Shown: piece by piece, positions 1 to 10,800 of the stretch
Layout of the letters: every line of letters begins with the position of its first letter
How positions within the stretch are numbered: position 1 is the stretch's first letter
Origin: Heterostelium multicystogenum
Lineage: Eukaryota; Evosea; Eumycetozoa; Acytosteliales; Acytosteliaceae
Assembly: GCA_003667245.1 (NCBI GenBank)
Contig: RCNN01000241.1
Location: forward strand, 1-30,217
Direction: 5' to 3'
DNA: 30,217 nucleotides
Notes under the pieces: generated by a model
Database searches by the model: none
What the model was told of the DNA's origin: nothing
Seen by the model: only the letters and a program-made list of their open reading frames with translations
Translations under genes and position numbers: made by a program

Positions 1-485
1 AATACCAACACTGACACTTTTGGTCAAAATATCTTTTTTCACACAAAAACTCCGGAGGTCACATCATAATCCCGTTTTGCATAAAATTTATAAAAACAAC
101 CATTAAACAAACACGATCACACAACTATTGGAAATTGAATATTACTTTTCTCTGTGTTTTTGTGATTTGGACCATTATAAAAATCAGCAAATCCCCACTT
201 TTCACTTCCTACACCGAAGTTTCTTATTTTTGTTTTAATTTTTTATTTTTGATTTTATTTATATCCACAGCCCTCTTCTGCTAAACAGTCACCACTCACC
301 AATCACTTTTAAACCAAATTGTATTGCTACCACTGCAATTTACATTTGCTTCTGTCTTTGCTTCTAAGCTTAAACTAATACAATTCTATTTATTTTCTTT
401 ATCTAAAATAGTATATTATAATTTATAATTTAGATTATATATTGTATTATATTTTATAATTATATATATAATATATATTAAATAA
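1..485. other. AT-rich spacer at the left edge
   Basis: No open frame of useful length and no RNA gene is visible. The stretch from about 400 to 485 is almost pure A/T. It is probably the 5' flank of the TLC-domain gene that follows; a missing first exon of that gene could lie here, but I cannot place one. Confidence 0.5.
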
Positions 486-1470
486 CATATAGAAAGGGAA
501 CTTTATAATCATTTATATGAGAATCTAAAGGCCTGCTTTGTCAACGAGTGGCCACAACCAAAAAACAGTAATTTCCTCAACCAATATGGATTCTTCATTG
601 AAATTTCCAACCAGGATTTAGTCCGTGTTGTCCTTTTATTTGGTTTCCTTCCAATCTTTTTTAATATTCTCAGTGACAATTGTCAACTATGTATTTCAAA
701 AACCACAAGTCCCAAAGAATGAGATATCACCATCGACACCATTATCAAGAACGGTTCTTTTTATGAGTGTTCCCAAAGATTCGTCCGTGCTTTCTACGGT
801 GTCTACTTTGCCTATTCCAACATCAACAACTGCTTACACAAACCACCATGGAGAACTCCATCTACCACTGCTTGGCCTACAGTTTTTCCATGTTGCCGAT
901 TTAGTTATTCTTTTCCTCTACCGTAGCGAGGCATACGACATGTATTTCCACCATGTTTGCGTATCCGGATTCACCTTTTATCACTATGGTAAGGAAGCTC
1001 GAACATTTTCCTAGACCTTACTATTCCATAAAACTAATAATCTTTTAATTTTATAGCGTTATATCAGAAAGGCTCACTACCTCTGGCATATTTGCTCATC
1101 ATTCGATTTGACAGTTGTATTTAGTACCATTTATTTTCCTCTGCAGATCTTTCCAATATACTGTAAATTATTTATATTTCAACATGCGTTATGATTTCAA
1201 ACTGTAAGTTGTGGATGAAAATATTGAATTATGGATCCTCCTTCCCTCTCAATACTAATTTTCATTCGAATTAAATAGTTATTTTTATTGGATACAGAAT
1301 GCCATTCACATGGTTTTTGGTACTTAACTGCTGGAAGTTCGGTTATGATGCTTTGTTTTGTTCAATGGGTCCATTCTTATTATTTTCTTGGACATCAAAG
1401 TGGACCAGAAGTTTTGCTCAGAATCACCAAGAATACCTGGCAAGCTTTGCAAAAGACAAAGAAACTTTAA
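486..1470 (+). CDS. TLC-domain membrane protein, reading frame broken
   Basis: The pieces resemble the TLC (TRAM/LAG1/CLN8) family of polytopic ER-type membrane proteins. The first stretch gives a hydrophobic helix (VVLLFGFLPIFFNI), then FVRAFYGVYFAYSNINN. After a frame change near 880 comes FHVADLVILFLYRSEAYDMY followed by FHHV, which fits the TLC core (a helix with Asp, then a His-His pair). Likely introns are 989-1056 (GTAAGG..TTATAG) and 1204-1278 (GTAAGT..AAATAG). The last exon holds one more helix and ends at TAA 1468-1470. An in-frame TGA sits at 721-723, and at least two further frame changes are needed. There is no convincing start codon: the frame is open from 486 without an ATG, so a first exon may be missing. 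It could be a pseudogene, but intact stretches and neighbouring errors favour faulty sequence. The family call is moderately sure; the substrate is unknown. Confidence 0.45.
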
Positions 1471-1652
1471 ATTATCATATACCAATTATTTTAAAAACAT
1501 CTCTCTTTACGCTTATAAATAAAATGAAAATGATTCAACTAAATATATGACTTCGTCGTTGTTAAACAAATATATCAGTCCACTCTGAGAGTTAATGTAC
1601 ATTTGAATATTTTTAATAAGTTATATTTTATTTATTAAAAGAATACTATTGA

Positions 1653-2397
1653 TCATTTTATATCAATTGAAACTGAACTGCTGCTACTACTTGAACTGTC
1701 ATCTTTGTTTGCTTCTTCTACTTCATTAATATTTATGATTGTGGAGGAGTAGTTGGGTGTTTCGTTTTTCTCTTCCTGTTCTTCAGAGTGGTTGGATGTG
1801 TCTGCTGACATTACTCCCTGAGTCCGTCTCATTAGATTCAACAATATTCTGTTCAATTAGGTCTTCATTTACAATTTGATTTTGCGCTTCCAGTTGGTTT
1901 TCATCTTCAAAGAAGGTATCTTCGATCTTTCAATCTCTTCTCCTTCAACAGAAGATCTGAGCCTATCGAATTTTGATGCTTGGTGGTTATTTGAGCTGTT
2001 AGCCTCTGCCTCTGCCAAGCTTAGCTCGATAGCCATCTGAATTTTGGGTTTCATACGATTGATTGAGTATATCATTTTGGTTGAGTGTTCTCTTTTGGGT
2101 ATTTCTGGTTAGTTGAATAGTGGGGGGTGGCTTGCTTGGTGGAGGTGGTGGAGGTAAAGGTGCATTTAATGACATCGCAGGGTGTTGTTCTGGAAATTGG
2201 ATGGCACCTTGATCCGATTGGTCCAATCCAGCATCTAAAATAATTGAAAGACTAGTATTGTTATTGGCAAAGAAACACCAAGTTTCTTCCATCCGAAATT
2301 CTTCTTTCCGTATTCTACAACAAAGTCGAATGTTGGATTTCCATTTTTTCATGATGTTGTTGATTGTCTTGATAAGTACTTTCTTCTTCAAGAGCAA
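1653..2397 (-). CDS. UIM-containing Ser/Pro-rich protein, frame broken, 5' end unclear
   Basis: Reading down the minus strand, one piece contains YGKKNFGWKKL. A likely short intron follows (GTGTTT..TTTTAG, about 2237-2280), then a segment with a run of eight prolines (LPPPPPPSKPPP). After a frame change near 2045 comes IQMAIELSLAEAEA, a good ubiquitin-interacting motif (Ala and Ser four residues apart in an acidic helix). The C-terminus is acidic, has a run of eight or more serines, and ends in TAA at 1653. Frame changes are needed near 2045, 1905 and 1820. The 5' end comes within 60 nt of the preceding gene's stop with no clear ATG, so the start is unresolved. A role in handling ubiquitylated cargo is inferred from the UIM alone. 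I do not recognise the rest. Confidence 0.45.
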
Positions 2398-2451
2398 GCC
2401 AGAGCCTGCTAGTACCTATGGATATCTTGAATGTATGTGAGCTGCGATGTG

Positions 2452-5400
2452 TTAAACTTCTTCGATCTTGAGGAATTGGGGACACAAAGAAATTGGATAT
2501 CCAGTAATCATGAGTGCAGCACGAACCTTGGTTCTTCCCATGGTATTCTCAATTGTCTTCCAAATCTCATCACCAACCAATGAGAGAGCAGCATCTCTAA
2601 TAACGAAGTCTGGATCCTTTTGACCCTCGATTGTAAAGATTATTCCACCATCTTCAGGGATATCGACAAATACACCTGTTAATGCAACCTTTGGGAGTAG
2701 CGTCTGCGATAACTGGCTCACCCCAGCTATTTTCTAATGATACGATAGCTCATAAAGATGAGGAATTCCAGTCATAAACCGGATGGTATGAAAATATAGT
2801 AGATCTTGGTGACAATTGGTATAATAATTGGCCAACATGTCCATGCCAAGAAGAGTGGGAACATAAGGAGCTCTCCAATAAAACATGCACGACGCAGACG
2901 ATAGCATACATAGGTTGGCTTTGAAAGCAAGAGTTTGTAGAATCCCCAGAAGCGACCAACGAAAACCTCTTCAAGAGCCAGTAGTATGCCTTCCATGGTG
3001 AGAACAATGGGAAGTATTTCTTTCAATCAAGTAAGTCACAATTCCAACATACGAGCATAACCAATACCCAGAATGCTTGTACAAACCAAACTCCAATTGT
3101 AAATTCTTTGACATTGTCTCGCCAGAAAGAACGACTGGAGAAGAAATCATGCCAAAAATCTGCAAATCCTAGACTCTTAACATTGAGATAACCCAGTGAA
3201 ATGATGATTGGCAAACATAAGCAAGATTCCTTGCATAAATAGAATACCGGGAAGAACAATGCTTGCAAGACAACAGTAATATCTCGAGAATGACCATTGG
3301 ACCTTGGGCCTTTCCAAGTTGTGTCCAGTTGTTTTTGATTCTCATTTGATTCCAGAGTGGTGATCCTAGAGTAACCAAGAACATATAGACACTGTTGATT
3401 CTGAATACTGCAATACCTAGTTCATTTGGAATACTGATTAAACCACAACAACATTGAATACTGCAAACTTATCAAACTCCCAATATCCATAAACGAAATG
3501 GAGCATTCTATAATCAACCAGAAGAAAGTATGAGTAATTCGCAAGTGTTTAGTATAAAGCTACTCTGTACTTACCGTGTAGCCAAATCAAAATAAGATTC
3601 AAGAAAGAAGTTGGTTGGGGTCTTTGTTCTCTTGGCGAGGTAGATATGCATTGGGTAGAAAAGAGTCCAACCAATTTGAGCGGTATGAAAACGATATGTG
3701 GTAGGTCTCTGAGTGTTTCCATGAAGTAGAAAAGAAAGATATGGACGAATATCATTGAATTCAAAGTCCTTGAAGTATTCTTCTCCTTCATAATTCCTTC
3801 CCAGCAGAGCTTAACTCTAGTGATACCAATCAAGATGACCAATGCTTGCATGAATCCTAACAAATCCAAAAGTATGAGAACAAATACTGTCAATGAAAAC
3901 CTCCAAGACTGCCAATGTTTCTTTCCATCTAAGTGACATGTGTATTTGGTGCAACTGGCTTCTTCAATTCGCTTCTCAACTTCTTGGTGAATGTTTGGTA
4001 TTCTCCAAACTGTGACCAATGTGACTAGCACTAAATTAAAAGGTTAATATTAATCTTGATTCCACTTGTTGATTGGGATGTGAACTTACTGAAGAAGAAT
4101 GATATAATGTCAGCAAACAAAACACCAAAGTATAATAAAGCCATCTTTCTTGCGGCACTGTCGGTTTCGCATTCTTTGAAAACTGCTTTGACCAAGAAGA
4201 TACCTCTCCATGGGAACACCATTGTGATGGCACCAAGTAAAACAAAATGGAATATCGATGATCAGGTTTTGGAATACAATGGCAACTTCACGATGTTCGT
4301 TGTCACCACGCTTGTAGCCCTTTACCATTTTTGACAAAGGTTGGGATTCTCCAGAGTGTTACAAAGATAATGAGTAGTGGGACAATGCATAGAATGTCAA
4401 AGAGAACATAAAGAAGATAACGTAGAATCAATAAACGACGTTGAGCATATTTGCGTGCAGGATCATCTATTTCTCTCAAACGACTAATTAGAATTGAAGA
4501 CGCCATAGTGAGAGAAGCAAAAGGATTGGGAATGGAATGTCGATGATGAGCAAGAAGAATTGCTTTCCAACAATTTGATGCCAAGATTGATTGGTGTTGG
4601 ATGAAACTGTTGCTGCTGGTGCTGGATTATCTTCATCATCGTCGTTGGAAAGCTTGAGGAGCTGACATGTTGACAGAATTGGAGGGAGCCTTATTGGATG
4701 AGAAAGATTTTTGCTGCTTTTAGTTGTCTAATCGTAGTTGGTGCGCGGTATATTGTCAACATAAGCAAGAGGAATCCAATGGCAGTAGGGATGTCCAGAA
4801 GTAAGTATATAAATTGACGAATAATATACTTTCTTTGTACCCATCTGTTCACGCCAGTTGGGAATCCACGTACGAAGAAGTATGCACGCCAACCTGTACC
4901 TAGGATGATAAATGAACATAAGATGAATGGAGTATCGATCAAGTCGACAAATAGCCATCCAAAGTGATGAAGAATGGTGGTTCTACGCATTCGGTTGTTG
5001 ATTGATTCTCTATAGTCACGAATCATGAAAGGAGCACGCCAGATAAGGATGGTAATTATAGCAGCCATTATCCAGTATGGAATATCACGCATCAACTTGA
5101 GCCATTGTTCCCAATGATTGAACGATAGGATTCAGTTGAATTTTTCAGCAGTGAGCTTGCGATAGATCCTGGGTATACGATATACTGTTGGTACCAAGCA
5201 GATCAAAAAGAATAATATGAAGATATCGACAAAGATATATCCAATCTGTAACAATACCTGGAATCTGCGCTCACCTGCGTTTGAATTATGCTCAAAGACC
5301 TTCTTTAGTGTAAAGTATATTCTGTAGACTGTTCCAACGATGAATACTGCAAAGAGTAAGAATATCAATAGGTCCAGCAATGCCCAACCAACCTGTCTGA

Positions 5401-6386
5401 TAATTTTAATGGTCGATCCATCCCATGTTTTTGCTTGGGATGCATCACGGTAGGCATAGACAATTCTGTATGGAACAAGAATCAGGAATACGGAGAGAAG
5501 CATAATAAAGACATCCCAAAACAATTTGAGAAACTCCCAAATCACCAGAATACGCAGCTCAAAGCTGAATACAATGGAGCGTTCCTTGCGATGTCGCTTG
5601 AGAGAGATGAATCTCCAATGGAAAAGAGTGATGACCACCAGCATTGGTAGGCAAAGGATGTCTGGGAAAATAAGCAACATGTGTTTATAGAGTTGCTTTC
5701 GTCGAGTAGTACGTGAACCGTGGTCGTCCGATAGTGAGTATATCAGGAAGGGAATACGAACGACAGTGACTATGGAGAGCAACAAGGACACGAGTGCGCC
5801 CAAGTCAGCAAACGACTCACCGACCTGCTTGAAATAGTTGCCAATCTTGATTTTGATGGAGGGGAACTTGTAGGTAGTGAAAAAGAAACCAACGATATTG
5901 ACTGCCAGCATACCGAGGGCAATGACAAAGGGCACAAAAGTCTTGTGGTCGGGGATGGCCTTGCTAATGAGCCATCCATACAAGTACGACAAGCCCAGGA
6001 ATGCACATGGGAAAAATGGTAGTATCACTATAATTCTGGGTATACTAAGAAAGGCATGTGTTGATGCTGAATTTTTAATTTCATCATATTTATTTATAAA
6101 AAACTAAAGTTGGAACAACAGATTAGAAGTTGTTAGATGTTAAGCATGCGTTATTAGATTAGATTATCTTCTATCTATATTCATTCATTCTATTAAAGTG
6201 ACTATAATGGCTTGATATTCATTGATTATATATATATATATACATAATGCTGTGAAGTTATAATACACATACCTTAACTAAAAGTGAATATAGCGTTAGA
6301 GGTAAACTTATGATACCACAAAGATAACCAAGTAGCTCGAGTAGTTTGATAATCAAAAACAAAATTAAAGGTGAGCCACTATCCAT
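2452..6386 (-). CDS. Large multi-repeat transmembrane protein, unknown family
   Basis: A protein of about 1,190 aa that I cannot assign to a family. Exon 1 is 6386-6273, starting MDSGSPLILFLIIKLLELLG, a membrane helix. The intron 6272-6104 (GTATGT..TTTAG) joins in frame. Further introns are 4089-4031, 3574-3508 and 2779-2727. Between about 5,900 and 3,800 there are about 13 copies of a helix unit with an Asp near its start and a W/Y-R-[IA]-P ending, for example FVTLWRIPTF, LVPTVYRIPRIY and LTIYRAPTTIR. A non-repeat region with more helices follows, then a soluble tail with GVFVDIPEDGGIIFTIEG, ending at TAA 2452. An in-frame TGA lies at 5132-5134, and one-base frame changes occur near 4700, 4490, 4250, 3800 and 3270. 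The frame is convincing on both sides of each. The topology suggests a polytopic membrane protein; its function is unknown. Confidence 0.7.
3800..5890 (-). repeat. About 13 protein-level membrane-helix repeats
   Basis: The units are about 35 conserved residues within a spacing of about 45-75. Each has a basic or aromatic lead-in, an Asp followed by Ile or Leu, 12-18 hydrophobic residues, then W/Y-R-[IAL]-[PY], then a charged linker. Examples are ALLDLLIFLLFAVFIVGTVYR, shortened here to its core LLDLLIFLL and TVYRI, and VLFDILCIVP with LWRIP. The copies differ strongly in DNA, so this is an old expansion, not a recent tandem array. Confidence 0.6.
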
Positions 6387-6890
6387 TTGATGTTGATTAT
6401 ATAGGGGGTGATGGATTTGAGTAGTATTTACTCAGTGGTCCAAAGAATATTGAAAATGTTACAAATAATGATTAACTTCAATTCTACCTAGGTTTTATAT
6501 TATATGGAAGTAGAATGACCTTAAGTGATTGATTGATTTGAATGTATTATGTTGAATCGTCGTTGACTATTATTACAAATTGATTATTATTATTCTTTTA
6601 AGATCGATTCGACTTTCTTCGAATATTATATGTTATTGATTTGGTTTGGTTTGAAATTTATTTCTATTTTAATTTTAGATTGAAACTTAAACTGATCTCT
6701 TTTTTATCAGTTTTAAAAGATGCTTTGTTTTTTTAAAGGTATTTTTGTTTTGTTTTGCAAAAATGGTTATAACCATTTTATATTCTAAACACCTCCCTTT
6801 TATCATTGATTCATAATCAAACGATCAATATTTTCATCGAAAATTTTTACTTGACACAAAATTGAGTTTTAAAAAAATCAGAAACTATCA
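6387..6890. other. AT-rich spacer, likely divergent promoter
   Basis: This is the 5' flank of the repeat membrane protein on the minus side and of a possible small gene on the plus side. It contains T-rich and A-rich runs and a TA repeat nearby (6229-6241). I see no gene in it. Confidence 0.4.
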
Positions 6891-7175
6891 ATGCTTTGTG
6901 TGCTCAAAAATAATCAAGAACAACATGTTGTATCGTCATCACAAGCTAAGTTCATGGCGATTTGGGAAATTGAACACCAACTTGAAATGTTAGAATTAAA
7001 AGCATTAAAGGTGTCATTGGATTAATTAATCTTATTGATAACCTATTTTAGTCATCTATGACAAGTATTAAACAGTTTAGTTCAAATAATTAATAATGCA
7101 TTAAACAGAATGTCGACAGTTCACCCTCAGAGCATTGCAAATCCACATAAGACTTATAAATGCTGTTTTTGGTGA
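6891..7175 (+). CDS. Possible small helical protein, frame uncertain
   Basis: From ATG 6891 there are 40 codons with ordinary codon choice and an amphipathic helix (AIWEIEHQLEMLELKALK). A possible intron 7011-7051 (GTGTCA..TTTTAG) follows. Directly downstream, in another frame, is SLVQIINNALNRMSTVHPQS and a Cys-Cys-Phe-Trp end before TGA 7173-7175. The heptad-like hydrophobic spacing continues across the gap, which suggests one small coiled-coil protein of about 75-80 aa with one indel. I do not recognise it, and the intron is short with a weak donor. Without splicing, the frame simply stops after 44 residues. Confidence 0.3.
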
Positions 7176-7379
7176 GCTGGTCATTTATATATATAAATAT
7201 CATCATGGGAAATAGAAATAAACCAATAGATCTTTTCTTGTGAGATTAGGTTGGTAAGCGGATTGCTGTTTGTTTTTATTATACATCTATTGTAATGAAA
7301 TATTGGATTATATCATTATTATTAAATTCTTATCAATAACAATGTGAAATTCTATTAACTATAACTATTAAATAACTTG

Positions 7380-8702
7380 TTATTTCTTTTTACTTTTATC
7401 CTTCTTTCCTTCCTTTCTTTGTTTTGCTTCAGCTCTTTGTCTCTCCTCGACGATTGATTTATATTCTTTTGCTTTGTCGGTGTTTCCTTCCTTTAGGTAC
7501 TTCAAGTCTTCTCGGAAGCGACAGTCGGTTGGTAGTGGGTTCTCTTCGTAGATAATACCTGGGGTACCATCTTGATGTCCCAGTATACAGTGTTATCAAA
7601 TGACAAGTGAGTAAGCCACGATCCTTCAAAGTTACAGATGACATCTAGATCTTGTTTCTTGTCCTTTCCAGATTTTGTTTCGGTTCCAGTCCTGAAGATC
7701 TGTCCAACAAAGAAATCGGATGGTTCTTTTTGTTTAGAGAATATTGATCTTACAAATCCTAGAGCATGTGGATTAAATGTGATTTCACAACTATAATATA
7801 ATTATGTTAATATATTATAAACTTTGATTCAAAAGAAAGTTAATATCATACCATAACTTATTTTTATCATCAGTAAATTGAATCTTTCCATTAAAGTCGG
7901 TGAGTCTGTCACCCCAGAAGATTCCTTTGATTAAAATCTCGGGAAGAGTCCATTGAATAGTTGTTCCATCGTGGAAATCGATGGTATGAGTTCCTTTTTG
8001 ATAACCTTTCACTATATTTCCTCTACAACTAGCAGACCATACACCGTATCCATAATAGTGGTATTTATTGTCTTTGTCCTGAACCTGCCAGTTGCTAATT
8101 GGTGGATGATGGGAGGTTTGTTCGCAAAATACCTTGGTTCCATCATAGAAGTGGCCTTCAAAAGTCTCACCAAGCAATGGGTTGAATGGTTTAGTAAGAG
8201 TACTCGTCAAGTGAAGACCGCTCATTGTGAAGGCAACAACATATTTTAAACGTTCAACAGGATCGGTAGCAGCGGCAGCCTTTGATAAATATACAGGAGC
8301 GTAGCACCAAGTATCAGTTAGTTTCTCTAAGAATGATCTAGGTTCAAACAGAGCTATTGGCAACGAAGTATTCACCAACTCTTTACCTTCAATCAAACTA
8401 TTACCTGCACTTTTAACTAATTCCCAACATACTCTAATAATTGGACACAATTAGAATATTAAAATTTGATTGTAATAAGTTTTTTTAATTGATATATACC
8501 CTCTTTGCTTCTTTAATTCTGTTTCATCTACAAACTTCCAACCACCAGATGGGTGTCTTTGATTCTGTGCAAATACTTTAGCCTGTAGTTGTTTACCATT
8601 TCCTGGATAAGTTGTATCGGATGAATTTGAGACAGCTGGAATGGATTTTGAGAGAGGAAATGGTATTTCACTGCTCGTGGAGATAACTTTTGATGATGCC
8701 AT
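7380..8702 (-). CDS. Oxysterol-binding protein (ORD-only, short type)
   Basis: A lipid-transfer protein of the OSBP/ORP family, about 398 aa. It consists almost only of the OSBP-related domain, with no PH domain or FFAT motif visible. The exons are 8702-8500, 8433-7852 and 7790-7380, with introns GTATAT..ATTAG and GTATGA..TATAG that keep phase exactly. The family signatures are present: PFNPLLGETFEG and the phosphoinositide-binding EQTSHHPPISNW, with the usual C-terminal stretch (CEITFNPHALGF, then PLPTDCRFREDL). The C-terminus is Lys-rich. Known relatives move sterols and PI4P between membranes at contact sites; that this protein does so is inferred. One base is missing at about 7570/7571 (a G is needed on the coding strand in IK-DGTPG); both sides match the family. 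The start is the first ATG, with an A/T-rich leader. Confidence 0.93.
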
Positions 8703-10095
8703 CTTGATATATATCCAAATAATAAAAAATACAAATACAATATATATTTTAATATTATACTATGTGATTTAATTAAAAAAAAAACTAAAATTGATATACT
8801 TATAAATATATCTTATTTATAAAAATAATTGGTATATGATTAATAATAGTTGTAAGTTCTATTGAAGTCTTAATCTATATTAAATGGTGAACTCTATAAT
8901 CATTAATTAATATTCAAGTAAGTTAGTTATGCGAAAGATTGAATAAGGTAATGATGATAAAGACGTAATGAGAACAAAATAACAAAAAGATAATTAATAA
9001 CAAGATAGAATTAATAAATACTTGTTGTCGGAAAAATTTTATATATTTGTAAGCTTGTGAGTGTAGGTGGAAAAGAATTTAATTTGACAAGTGAATTCAA
9101 TATTAATTGATGAGAGTGAGAATGAATGAATGAGTGTATAATGTTGTGTAGTATGGTTGTTGAACAAACTGAGCTAGCTAGCTAACGAACAAAAAATAAC
9201 ACCAACAACAAGGGTGAAAATACTGATAATATTGAATAATACTAATAATAATTAAATATTTAATTTATTATTAATGAAATTAGTAATGTTGGTTGGTACT
9301 AATATGTATATATACTATTCTAATGTTGTGTAAATATTTTTGTAAATGTACGTTTGTAGTAGTTGTTGATGTTGTTGTTCAACCAGTTGTTGTTGTTGTT
9401 GTTGTGAATACTTATTTTCTTTACTGCAGTTTTCGTGTTTATATTAACAAGTAGATACACAACAAAAGTGTGAAATGAGATGTGTGATATTAATAGCACA
9501 AACTGGGTGAAGATTTCCAATAGTTAGTGGGTGGTGTGTGTGATTTTCAGTGGTTGTCAAATTGTGTTTACTTTACTTTTAATTGGTTCTTGTTTGTTGA
9601 GATTAACAATAGTCTTATCTTGATAATTGTTGATTGATAGATGTGTGAGGTAATTGGATATATTAAGGCTTGTGATTTCAGAGATGAAAAAAAAAAAACA
9701 ATTCTTGAGAATTATTTAGAGAAATGATAATAGTTTTAACTATTTAATTGAAAAACAAAGCCAATGATAGTTAAATGAATAAAGCCAATGATTATTGAAT
9801 GACTAGAATCAATTATCAGCTCCTTTAAACTTGATTTGCCAAAAATAACTTTTAATCAAAATATTAATAAAAAAACCTTTTCCCAACCACTTTAACAACA
9901 CTTTTGGAAACAGGTTTTTGCGTTTTTCACAGTTAAGAAATGTCCTGTGGACTACTGATGTATGTTTTAAAATTTTATTATGATCCAACAAGACAGGTGT
10001 CTGGTGGTGGTAGTGTTGGGTGGTTGTCCAGTGTACTATAATATAGTAGGTAAAAATTACTTACTTTTGCAAAAGGAAATTTAAATTAATAAATA

Positions 10096-10126
<31 letters not shown>

Positions 10127-10800
10127 GATAAATATGAATCTTAAAAATGAATTATGTTTTTCAACAATAACGAATAAACTTATATATATGTTTGCTTTAT
10201 TGATTGTATTGGTATTCAAAAGGATAAATTATAATAAAACACTCCAGGAAAACTACGCTTATATAATGGTAACAATATTATAAAAAAAAAAAAAAAATTT
10301 ATCTTTTTGTGGGTTACATTGGCTAAAAAAGATAAATAACCTGATATTACACTTTTAGGTATCAGAGGACAATAAAGTACACATTTGCAACTTCTTTTTT
10401 GTACAACTTGGTTTTATTATATTGTATGGTATTCTTAGTGTTTAATTAGAATTTCTTTTATTTATATATACATATGTTATATATGTATATGTAGTTACTG
10501 AAAATATTTAAATATAAATATTCTACAATTGTAGTGACATTTTAATTTTGAATGAATGAATGAATAATTTAACTTCGTATAATAAGGTTTTAATTTCAGA
10601 AGAGTGAAACAAGAAAAATACTTAAACCACTCCAACAAAAATAAAAAACAACAAACTAAAAGATATTTTTGGTTGTTTAAAATGATTTGATGCCCATTCA
10701 GTGACACAATAAAGCAGATGCCTTGTAGAGTAGATCAGATTCATTTGATTCAATGGTCCTGCTTGAATTGTGATTTATTGTAAATATGTAAATTTTTTGT
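8703..10800. other. 2.1 kb AT-rich spacer
   Basis: It holds the 5' flank of the OSBP gene and the 3' flank of calcineurin A. I see (AAT)n at about 10102-10123, a palindromic GAGCTAGCTAGCTAAC near 9171, a T/G-rich stretch at about 9340-9420, and poly-A runs. No open frame here has coding character, and I see no tRNA. Confidence 0.5.

Noticed and set aside
721..5134. Two in-frame TGA codons (721-723 and 5132-5134) as selenocysteine codons
   Set aside because: Neither sits in a redox-type motif, no SECIS-like hairpin was seen, and other frame damage nearby makes a sequence error more likely.
9809..9991. 60-codon minus-strand open frame in the long spacer
   Set aside because: A/T-driven composition, no domain, and no neighbouring exon.
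10495..10707. 70-codon minus-strand open frame just 3' of calcineurin A
   Set aside because: Phe/Tyr/Lys/Ile-rich translation of AT-rich DNA; it follows the calcineurin stop and looks like 3' flank.
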